64,000 bases of DNA from Eunapius fragilis (Eukaryota > Porifera > Demospongiae > Spongillida > Spongillidae), in the NCBI GenBank assembly GCA_963681505.1, contig OY811985.1:6492073-6556072 (forward strand). Reading direction: 5' to 3'. A model generated the notes under the pieces. The model had not been told where the DNA came from, did no database searches, and saw only the letters and a program-made list of their open reading frames with translations. Each line of letters opens with the position of its first letter. Position 1 is the first letter of the stretch. The position numbers and the translations under genes are program-made. Shown here one piece after another: positions 1-8,929 of the stretch.

Positions 1-804
1 TCTCACCTAACCCTAAGCCCAGCTAGCCTGCATACCTTCCTCTCACCTAACCCTAAGCCCAGCTAGCCTGCATACCTTCCTCTCACCTAACCCTAAGCCC
101 AGCTAGCCTGCATACCTTCCTCTCACCTAACCCTAAGCCCAGCTAGCCTGCATACCTTCCTCTCACCTAACCCTAAGCCCAGCTAGCCTGCATACCTTCC
201 TCTCACCTAACCCTAAGCCCAGCTAGCCTGCATACCTTCCTCTCACCTAACCCTAAGCCCAGCTAGCCTGCATACCTTCCTCTCACCTAACCCTAAGCCC
301 AGCTAGCCTGCATACCTTCCTCTCACCTAACCCTAAGCCCAGCTAGCCTGCATACCTTCCTCTCACCTAACCCTAAGCCCAGCTAGCCTGCATACCTTCC
401 TCTCACCTAACCCTAAGCCCAGCTAGCCTGCATACCTTCCTCTCACCTAACCCTAAGCCCAGCTAGCCTGCATACCTTCCTCTCACCTAACCCTAAGCCC
501 AGCTAGCCTGCATACCTTCCTCTCACCTAACCCTAAGCCCAGCTAGCCTGCATACCTTCCTCTCACCTAACCCTAAGCCCAGCTAGCCTGCATACCTTCC
601 TCTCACCTAACCCTAAGCCCAGCTAGCCTGCATACCTTCCTCTCACCTAACCCTAAGCCCAGCTAGCCTGCATACCTTCCTCTCACCTAACCCTAAGCCC
701 AGCTAGCCTGCATACCTTCCTCTCACCTAACCCTAAGCCCAGCTAGCCTGCATACCTTCCTCTCACCTAACCCTAAGCCCAGCTAGCCTGCATACCTTCC
801 TCTC
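1..804. repeat. 40-bp minisatellite, 20 identical copies
   Basis: A 40-bp unit beginning tctcacctaaccctaagccc is repeated 20 times with no visible difference, followed by four bases of a 21st copy. The array touches the left edge of the window and may continue beyond it. Each unit carries a telomere-like ctaaccctaa core. It lies upstream of the first PCID2 exon seen, so it is probably intronic, but the preceding exon is outside the window. Perfect identity implies very recent expansion or homogenisation, or assembly smoothing. Confidence 0.97.
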
Positions 805-1128
805 TGTTCACGGGCTAGCTGAGGGCTTAGGTCAGGGTTATTGAAGGTTATACAATATTAGTTGGTGTCCCTTGGTTGGGTACGTGCATGTGTGTATGTG
901 TATCAGGTCCGACACAAATGGGTCAGGATGGTACCTGCTGTTGTGTAGTAGTCACTTCAAGAGTGTTAGTTAGGTTTGTGTATTATTCAGTACCATTATA
1001 ATAGAACAATTGCATCATCTAATTATACGTATTTAAGAAGTGTATTTTGCTGGCCCTATGTGTAGAGGATCATTTATAGACTATCTTGTTTGTGCATGCC
1101 CTTGTATGGTATGTATTTTCTGCTGTAG
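805..1128. other. Probable PCID2 intron sequence with an inverted remnant of the 40-bp unit
   Basis: No exon is recognisable here. Just after the array, about 811-845 reads gggctagctgagggcttagg and onward, which resembles the reverse complement of the 40-bp unit with small indels. The stretch ends at a tag acceptor at 1126-1128 that opens the first PCID2 exon visible in the window. The PCID2 N-terminus (roughly the first 65 residues) was looked for and not found here. Confidence 0.5.
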
Positions 1129-4100
1129 GTGTACGATTGCAGTATCCAACGGAGACATGATGGAAGCTTATGCCTGTCAAGGTTTGGTAACCCAGTATCC
1201 ACGGACGTTTGTGTGGGTGGAAGGGGAGGGCGGAGGTGTATGTTGTGTGTGGACATATATCGGTGTGTGCAACCTTGACTGAAGACTAGGTCGTTCCTTA
1301 AAGCATTCCAAACCCAGAAAGAGGAAAATTGGTAAGTTGGCATTAGTACAGATGTTAGGAAGTGTCCACTTCAAATGAGTGTTGAAGTCTAGAAAACCTG
1401 TACTGCAGTGATCATAACCTCTGTTAGGGTGGCAGTGATCATAACCTCTGTTAGGGTGGCAGTGATCATAACCTCTGTTAGGGTGGCAGTGATCATAACC
1501 TCTGTTAGGGTGGCAGTGATCATAACCTCTGTTAGGGTGGCAGTGATCATAACCTCTGTTAGGGTGGCAGTGATCATAACCTCTGTTAGAGTGGCAGTGA
1601 TCATAACCTCTGTTAGGGTGGCAGTGATCATAACCTCTGTTAGGGTGGCAGTGATCATAACCTCTGTTAGGGTGGCAGTGATCATAACCTCTGTTAGGGT
1701 GGCAGTGATCATAACCTCTGTTAGGGTGGCAGTGATCATAACCTCTGTTAGGGTGGCAGTGATCATAACCTCTGTTAGGGTGGCAGTGATCATAACCTCT
1801 GTTAGGGTGGCAGTGATCATAACCTCTGTTAGGGTGGCAGTGATCATAACCTCTGTTGGGGTGGCAGTGATCATAACCTCTGTTGGGGTGGCAGTGATCA
1901 TAACCTCTGTTAGGGTGGCAGTGATCATAACCTCTGTTAGGGTGGCAGTGATCATAACCTCTGTTAGGGTGGCAGTGATCATAACCTCTGTTAGGGTGGC
2001 AGTGATCATAACCTCTGTTAGGGTGGCAGTGATCATAACCTCTGTTAGAGTGGCAGTGATCATTACCTCTGTTAGGGTGGCAGTGATCATAACCTCTGTT
2101 AGGGTGGCAGTGATCATAACCTCTGTTAGGGTGGCAGTGATCATAACCTCTGTTAGGGTGGCAGTGATCATAACCTCTGTTAGGGTGGCAGTGATCATAA
2201 CCTCTGTTAGGGTGGCAGTGATCATAACCTCTGTTAGGGTGGCAGTGATCATAACCTCTGTTAGGGTGGCAGTGATCATAACCTCTGTTAGGGTGGCAGT
2301 GATCATAACCTCTGTTAGGGTGGCAGTGATCATAACCTCTGTTAGGGTGGCAGTGATCATAACCTCTGTTAGGGTGGCAGTGATCATAACCTCTGTTAGA
2401 GTGGCAGTGATCATAACCTCTGTTAGGGTGGCAGTGATCATAACCTCTGTTAGGGTGGCAGTGATCATAACCTCTGTTAGGGTGGCAGTGATCATAACCT
2501 CTGTTAGGGTGGCAGTGATCATAACCTCTGTTAGGGTGGCAGTGATCATAACCTCTGTTAGAGTGGCAGTGATCATAACCTCTGTTAGGGTGGCAGTGAT
2601 CATAACCTCTGTTAGGGTGGCAGTGATCATAACCTCTGTTAGGGTGGCAGTGATCATAACCTCTGTTAGGGTGGCAGTGATCATAACCTCTGTTAGGGTG
2701 GCAGTGATCATAACCTCTGTTAGGGTGGCAGTGATCATAACCTCTGTTAGGGTGGCAGTGATCATAACCTCTGTTGGGGTGGCAGTGATCATAACCTCTG
2801 TTGGGGTGGCAGTGATCATAACCTCTGTTAGGGTGGCAGTGATCATAACCTCTGTTAGGGTGGCAGTGATCATAACCTCTGTTAGGGTGGCAGTGATCAT
2901 AACCTCTGTTAGGGTGGCAGTGATCATAACCTCTGTTAGGGTGGCAGTGATCATAACCTCTGTTAGAGTGGCAGTGATCATTACCTCTGTTAGGGTGGCA
3001 GTGATCATAACCTCTGTTAGGGTGGCAGTGATCATAACCTCTGTTAGGGTGGCAGTGATCATAACCTCTGTTAGGGTGGCAGTGATCATAACCTCTGTTA
3101 GGGTGGCAGTGATCATAACCTCTGTTAGGGTGGCAGTGATCATAACCTCTGTTAGGGTGGCAGTGATCATAACCTCTGTTAGGGTGGCAGTGATCATAAC
3201 CTCTGTTAGGGTGGCAGTGATCATAACCTCTGTTAGGGTGGCAGTGATCATAACCTCTGTTAGGGTGGCAGTGATCATTACCTCTGTTAGGGTGGCAGTG
3301 ATCATTACCTCTGTTGGGGTGGCAGTGATCATAACCTCTGTTAGGGTGGCAGTGATCATAACCTCTGTTAGGGTGGCAGTGATCATAACCTCTGTTAGGG
3401 TGGCAGTGATCATAACCTCTGTTAGGGTGGCAGTGATCATTACCTCTGTCAGTGATAGTTCTATGGAAATTGTGGTAATTGTTAGTACTGATGGGGGTAG
3501 TTAGTGGGTAAGGGCATGCTGTGACCAGATGTTTGAACACGGAGGACACGTACAAAGTGCATATCAGTGAAGGCAAGTAGATGTTTTGTGTTTGCTAAAT
3601 GGCTACAATTATGTTGCTAAGCATTTCGTGGTTGTGAGCAATAATATCAGTAGCAGCTGCTCACTTGTTTTGTATCATGCGTACATGTGTGTGTGTGTGG
3701 GGGGGAGGATGTGGTAGGTCGGCTACAATTGCATTGGATGGTTGTGAGCATATAAAGTCAGTAGCAGCTGCTCACTTGTTTTTAGTTAGTTGTATCGTGG
3801 GTACATGTATGAATGATCTTGGAGTGTGTGTGTGTGTGAGGGGGAGGATGTGGTAGAGAAGACCAAGATTGGTTTACCACAAATTGTATCTGCATCACTC
3901 ATATGGTTGATTCCCCAGAACTTACTCACTTTTCCTACCACAACACAGGGCTATTCCAGTTCTAAAAAGAGTTGTATTGGATCTAAGACAGTTTGCACTG
4001 AAGGTGAGAACACACATCCAAGACCCTGTGGATAAGAGTCAACGACACAACCACTTGCAGTGTGATCTAAAGTTGTTGCTTCCAATAACAGCATGCTTTC

Positions 4101-7100
4101 TAAATCATGGTACATGCATCCTTTCAGGCTGAAGCTAGCTTGACAAAAAGTAAAGGCCAACGAAAGCCAGGAGAAATGCTTGAGAAAGCTGCAGATCAGA
4201 TAATGTCCTGCTTCAGGGTTTGTGTCAGCGACAGGTGAGTATTTGACTAGAGGAGTTAGATAGGATAAAATGGTCAAACAGCCGTTCAGAACTGGAAGTA
4301 TCCAAGAGAGTAGGAACGCCCATGTTGGTGAATCAACTTTTCAAAATCTATTTCAAAGTAAGTAAGAAAGCAACCAAGCAGGTATTTTTTCTCTTTGGCA
4401 CTATTTGTTGTGGTGTTCTCCAAACATAACCTTATTTTCTTAACACTAGATCAACACATTGCATCTTTGTAAGCCATTGGTTAGAGCCATTGATGGGTCT
4501 GACATCAAAGATCACTTCACTAAAGCCCAGTTTGTCACGTACAAGTGAGTCTTGGTCTACATGTATGTGCAGCTGTATGGCCTACGGCATGTGCTTGGTG
4601 TAAGGACTTGAAGTAGTTTCAGTTTATATCGCTGCACTGATAAGCCTTTGTACCTCCTTGAGGAAAGGGATAGGCGAGGGCTATATTGGACATTAAAGGT
4701 CATTGTGACGGATTTTAATTTGTGTACATTTTCTGGTCTCAGGTACTTCGTGGGAAAGAAGGCAATGTTTGACAGTGACTTCAAAGCAGGTCTGTTGTGG
4801 ATTGTGATCTGAGTATGTGTGGTCGTGTATGTCTCTATGAGGTTAGAGTATGTGTGTGTGTAGCTCTGGTGTGTATGTGTGTAGCTTGTGTGTGTGTATG
4901 TGTGTGTGTGTGTGTAGCTCTGTGGTGTGTGTGTGTGTGATGAGTTTTTCACTTACTTATGGTACATCACAGCTGCTGAGTCTTTGGATTATGCTTTTAA
5001 CTGCTGCTATATCAGCTCAAGGAAAAATAAGAGGCCAGTTGTTTGTATATGTGTTTTGTGTACATAAGATGTGTATATATCTGAGTGTATTGAATATTTT
5101 AGCATGTATATATACAGTCGATGTGTGTGTGTGTGTGGGTGTGGGTGTGTGTGTATTTACATGTGGCTGTCCCTAATGCAGGTTAATATTGATATACTTG
5201 ATTCCTGTGAAGATGCTATTGGTGAGAAAATATATCTGGGGAACACACATAATACTTTGGACCGTTTGATGTACTGCACCAAGCTATCCATATGACCACC
5301 ATCATACCAGCTCATGTGACCAGACCTTTCATCCATATGACCACCATCATACCAGCTCATGTGACCAGCCCTTTCATCCATATGACCATCACCATACCAG
5401 CTCATGTGACCAGACCTTTCATCCATATGACCATCACCATACCAGCTCATGTGACCAGCCCTTTCATCCATATGACCATCACCATACCAGCTCATGTGAC
5501 CAGACCTTTCATCCATATGACCACCGTACCAGCTCATGTGACCAGACCTTTCATCCATATGACCATCACCATACCAGCCCATGTGACCAGACCTTTCATC
5601 CATATGACCATCACCATACCAGCTCATGTGACCAGCCCTTTCATCCATATGACCATCACCATACCAGCCCATGTGACCAGCCCTTTCATCCATATGACCA
5701 TCACCATACCAGCTCATGTGACCAGCCCTTTCATCCATATGACCATCACCATACCAGCCCATGTGACCAGCCCTTTCATCCAGGGTTACCTGCCAAAGCC
5801 AGACCTCTTAAGGAAGTACAGTCTTTTGGAGTTTGAGGATGTAAGGAAAGCAGTGAGGTGAGATGACCATCATGTTGAACATGTGCTTTATTAAGAGTTC
5901 AATTCAGTTGCCCATTCTATGCATGCATTCCTTTCATGACTCCTAATAAGGGCATCTGTACATTTCACATTTGCAGTATGCATTTGTTGTGTTTACTCTA
6001 TCTCTCACCAATATGTTAGCCAAGGCAACCTTCTTCTTCTGTCTCAGACACTCAGGAAACATGAGGCACGTAATAAGTACATTTACACGCAAGCCACTGA
6101 TGTCGTGACCTCTGTGTGTATGTGCATGTGTGTGTGTGCTTGTGCATGTGAGTGTGTGTGTGTTTGTGCCCGCACATAACTGTTGTCATAGTAGGAGGTT
6201 AACTACTAGGAAACTTAGGCATGCAGTTGTTACTATTGCAGTACACACACGTTTGCTTTTGTTACTTGTGTACACTTAAATGTGCACACTTACCTGTACT
6301 TTTATGTGTACATGTACATGTATCATATGTTGTGTACACTTACATGTACATGTATGTTGGTCTCTAGCCATTCTTCATTCGCTTTGGCATATACCTGATC
6401 CTGGAAAAGTTGAAGGTTGTTTCATATCGAAATCTATTCAAGAAAATGTAAGCCCATGCATGGTTCTGATGAGTCTGTGAACACACCTTGATATATTTCA
6501 GGGTGTAAGTCAAAGAAAAATCTTATCAGAAATTGTGTGTTTGACAGTTATCCACCTGGCTAGTACCTTAACTCTCTGCTTTACTTCGCAGTTATGTGTT
6601 ATTAGGGACACATCAACTTGCATTGAAAGCTTTTGAAGATGCTTTGAAGTTTATGAAAGTGAGCTTTCTTCATTTTGTTAGCAGATGGATTACTTAGACT
6701 TCTGGTTCAGATTGAAGACATAGACGCTGATGAAGTACAGTGTATTGTTGCAAATCTCATCGACAAGGTATTTTGTTGTATAACATTGCCTTTTTATTCA
6801 TGAAGTATTTCTACGGTAGATTGTAATCAAGTCATTGTGCATACATGTGTTGCATCACTTGTGAGCTTTTAGCACCTGTTTTTACACTCCCCACCTCCCT
6901 CACTAATCCCACAATACCTCTAACCCCTCTAATACCAGGTAACATTAATGCACCCCCTTCCTTCAAGTAGTGTGCTCTCACCCCCTTCCTTCAAGGGGTG
7001 TGCTCTCACCCCCTTCCTTCAAACGGTGTGCTCCCACCCCACGTGGCCCCTTCCTTTAACCGATTAACGTCGGAATATTTTTGTTTACTAAAGTAGGGCT

Positions 7101-7503
7101 GTCAAAAAACACCGAAATGAGGCAGCAGAGGAATCTTAGGTAGCTGGAAGGGGTTTCAGCAACATAATCTGAACCCCTGAACATGACTAACTTCAAATTG
7201 GTATAATTTTCAAAGGGTCTGGAAGAATTCATTGGTAATGGTAAACCAATTTTTGACGCAGATATGTGTATCTCGGTGGTAATTGGTTAAGTAGTGTGCT
7301 TCCAAAATAGAGTGCCTCAGAAGATACAAACAGTAACATTTCACCCCTCACACACACACACCACAGCTATATCAATTTTTACACACACACACACACACAC
7401 CTCCCTATAGAACTACATCAGAGGGTACATATCACATCAGCATCAGAAGGTGGTTGTCAGCAAACAAATTCCATTTCCATCGATTGCAACACTGCTCAAG
7501 TGA
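1129..7503 (+). CDS. PCID2 (PCI domain-containing protein 2, TREX-2 subunit), 5'-truncated by window edge
   Basis: PCID2 (yeast Thp1) is the PCI-domain subunit of the nuclear TREX-2 complex, which couples transcription to mRNA export at nuclear pores. Fifteen exons were read by splice sites and similarity to the family: 1129-1194, 1290-1331, 3949-4003, 4128-4234, 4282-4357, 4450-4544, 4743-4789, 4973-5033, 5182-5221, 5784-5857, 6020-6065, 6368-6447, 6592-6658, 6711-6767 and 7411-7503 (TGA). Reading frame is kept across all junctions, giving 334 residues, close to the expected length after the first ~65 residues of a ~400-residue protein. Family blocks include [68 protein letters not shown] and GYISHQHQK (end of the PCI winged helix). 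Introns run from 47 bp (4235-4281) to 2617 bp. Two donors appear to be GC (5034 and 6066). No AATAAA is evident just downstream. Confidence 0.93.
1406..3449. repeat. 27-bp minisatellite, 75 copies plus a partial copy, in a PCID2 intron
   Basis: The unit is cagtgatcataacctctgtt followed by agggtgg, 27 bp. Seventy-five full copies run from 1406 to 3430, then a partial copy to 3449. Variant copies carry ttagag, ttgggg or cattacc. The array fills most of the 2617-bp intron between the PCID2 exons 1290-1331 and 3949-4003. Because 27 is divisible by three and the unit lacks stops in several frames, it creates open frames of 683-799 codons on both strands; these are not genes. Each copy includes TTAGGGTGG, a G-rich telomere-like motif on the sense strand. 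Confidence 0.98.
3601..3855. repeat. Imperfect tandem duplication of ~120-135 bp in the same PCID2 intron
   Basis: The segment starting ggctacaatt at 3601 is repeated at 3721. Both copies share the blocks tggttgtgagca, cagtagcagctgctcacttg, a GT run and gggggaggatgtggtag. The copies differ by substitutions and short indels, so this duplication is older than the neighbouring 27-bp array. Confidence 0.85.
4829..4949. repeat. GT-rich microsatellite in a PCID2 intron
   Basis: Interrupted (GT)n runs fill most of the 183-bp intron 4790-4972. Similar GT-rich stretches occur in the introns 5034-5181 and 6066-6367 (about 5120-5155 and 6112-6165). Confidence 0.8.
5034..5035 (+). other. Probable GC splice donor (GC-AG intron 5034-5181)
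   Basis: The PCID2 frame requires the exon to end in AG at 5033 and resume at 5182, after the acceptor cag (5179-5181). The intron then begins GCCAGT. The nearest GT at 5038 would shift the frame and lose the conserved [13 protein letters not shown] block. AG|GCCAGT is one base from the usual GC-AG donor consensus AG|GCAAGT. Confidence 0.65.
5292..5783. repeat. 45-bp minisatellite, 11 copies, ending at a splice acceptor
   Basis: Eleven head-to-tail copies of a 45-bp unit (atgaccatcaccataccagc, then tcatgtgaccagccctttcatccat); the sixth is 3 bp shorter. Copies vary between gaccagacc and gaccagccc. The array occupies most of the 562-bp PCID2 intron 5222-5783. Its last copy ends tttcatccag rather than tttcatccat, and that AG is the acceptor for the exon starting at 5784. 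The unit is also a multiple of three and stop-free, so it creates open frames on both strands that are not genes. Confidence 0.96.
6066..6067 (+). other. Probable second GC splice donor (GC-AG intron 6066-6367)
   Basis: The exon 6020-6065 must end in phase 0 after codon GAG to join CCA TTC TTC at 6368, which continues as [15 protein letters not shown]. The intron then starts GCACGT. The GT at 6070 would leave one extra base and break the frame at the only nearby acceptor (6365-6367). A one-base error in the assembly is the main alternative. Confidence 0.55.
6951..7034. repeat. 28-bp tandem repeat, 3 copies, in the last PCID2 intron
   Basis: Copies start at 6951, 6979 and 7007 with cacccccttccttcaa followed by a variable 3-4 bases and ggtgtgctct or tgtgctct. 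A decayed continuation follows to about 7060. Confidence 0.85.
7346..7400. repeat. CA microsatellite near the last PCID2 acceptor
   Basis: Two (CA)n runs are separated by ccacagctatatcaattttt. The second run ends 10 bp before the cctatag acceptor at 7410, so it may act as part of the acceptor region. Confidence 0.85.
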
Positions 7504-7691
7504 AAATAATTTAAACTGTATGTGTTTTTTTTTTTGTGCTTGTTTCATGAATATGATACAGCTTTGTACATCATTGTCACACCCCCATGCCTACTATTGG
7601 TGAAATATCATTAGTCGAGGTACTGGACATATGACACCTGAAGGTGTTGCATTGGAGTCGGATATTCTTGAAAACCAGTATTGATTGAGTG

Positions 7692-7917
7692 TGCTGGGCC
7701 ACTGCTGAGTGCACTGGACCACTGCTGAGTGTATACAGAAAAACTGGGCCACTGCTGAGTGTGCAGAAGAAACTGGGCCACTGCTGAGTGAGAAAAAAGG
7801 GCCGCTGCTGTGTGAGAAAAAAGAGCCGCTGCTGTGTGTACAGAAGAAACTGGGCCACTGCTGAGTGTACAGAAGAAACTGGGCCACTGCTGAGTGTACA
7901 GAAGAAGCCAGTCCACT
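7692..7917. repeat. Degenerate ~29-bp tandem repeat in the intergenic region
   Basis: About eight copies of actgggccactgctgagtgt plus acagaagaa, some shortened to 21-24 bp and two altered to gccgctgctgtgtgag. It lies about 190 bp past the PCID2 stop and could be in its 3' UTR. Open frames on both strands here come from the repeat. Confidence 0.85.
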
Positions 7918-8420
7918 GCTTGTTTCTTTTCCAATGTCTGCGTCAAGTCTATGCAGAGAGAAATCACATCGATTGATGTCCTGCTGTCGACCAGAGATGG
8001 TCTTACTAGCTAGTAAAAGCAAGACATAGCTCTCCCGGCCCTCCGTGTTCCGTGATGGATTCGAACCCATGCATGTGCTCTACATGCTTGCATGGTCCGG
8101 TAACACGTTAATTTGTGTCGATTATAGGCTGGTTTCCAGTCCCTCTCGGCCCTTGGGCGGTCGCAGATTGGGATAATTTGAGCTAGGAAAACTTTTACTC
8201 GCGTTTATATACAGTGCGCCATTCTTTTTGTTTCGATTCTTTATACAATTAGGTATATACATGCTAAAATAATAACCGAACACCCGCCAACTCTTGAGGT
8301 AATATGTATCAGACTTGCCACTGTGCAGATGTGCGCGCAGAAAAAAAAAAACGTTTTCTCTTCGGATAGACTGAATAATGCCTGTATACAGGGGAAAAAA
8401 GCGTCAAATCATTTACATGT
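7918..8420. other. Intergenic stretch, no gene seen
   Basis: No exon or RNA gene is supported. A B-box-like ggattcgaacc (8057-8067, minus-strand sense ggttcgaatcc) occurs without a convincing A box or cloverleaf. A short A-run lies at about 8340-8351. Confidence 0.4.
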
Positions 8421-8477
8421 AGTAGAGAATCACACAAAAATACATACGCTTTATTGATTTTTGTGTGATTCTCTGTT
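8421..8477. other. Perfect 18-bp inverted repeat (hairpin)
   Basis: The arm 8424-8441 (agagaatcacacaaaaat) is exactly complementary to 8457-8474, with a 15-base loop. G-T and A-T pairs extend the stem to about 21 bp. It could be a structured RNA, a 3'-end signal (AATAAA is present on the minus strand within the loop) or a remnant of a small inverted-repeat element; the sequence does not decide. Confidence 0.8.
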
Positions 8478-8929
8478 CAATCGCGCAATATGATTCGACG
8501 TAACGTTGGAATACCTCTGGGATTGCAATGCATAATATTATCCCTGGCATGACTATAAGGATGAAACAATTGTTCAAATTACGGATGCGTATATCTCGAC
8601 TGGGTCTGGGTACGACACTACACACGTGATGAAGGGCTCGATTCGTGTAAGATAGAACTGTAGCACACCCCTTGGCAGCCAAGAAAACTTCCAAGCTCCA
8701 TAGTTACATTAGCGCTTCATGCCTATGCATGTATGGTGCATATGTGTGAGTGTGTGCACGTGTGTATGTGTGCATATGATTGTGAGTGTGGATATTGTGT
8801 TTACATGTAAGACTCACAGATGAATATCGATATGTCCTATGGCGTCATCTTTGCAGCCTGACTACACGTGACACCAAATCACACCGCATAAAATTAAACT
8901 AACGGGTGTGGCACCAATACATTTACTCT

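Noticed and set aside
1177-3576. Open frames of 683-799 codons on both strands over the 27-bp repeat
   Set aside because: The period is a multiple of three and the unit has no stop in several frames, so both strands stay open. The region is an intron of PCID2 by flanking exon evidence.
5157-5861. Open frames of 189 and 201 codons over the 45-bp repeat
   Set aside because: Same artefact (45 is a multiple of three); only 5182-5221 and 5784-5857 are PCID2 exons, and in the case of 5182-5221 in a different frame from the open frame listed there.
7577-8070. Minus-strand open frames of 93-158 codons
   Set aside because: They are generated by the degenerate 29-bp repeat at 7692-7917.
8040-8110. 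tRNA gene or tRNA-derived SINE on the minus strand
   Set aside because: A B-box match (ggttcgaatcc) exists, but the T stem does not pair properly and no A box or acceptor stem is found.
8413-8694. 93-codon minus-strand open frame with a hydrophobic segment
   Set aside because: No family resemblance, no splice or start context, and its end overlaps the hairpin; kept only as an unsupported possibility.
8906-8929. Lipase start eight codons upstream of 8930
   Set aside because: The upstream extension begins at GTG, not ATG, and family similarity begins at MPALE.
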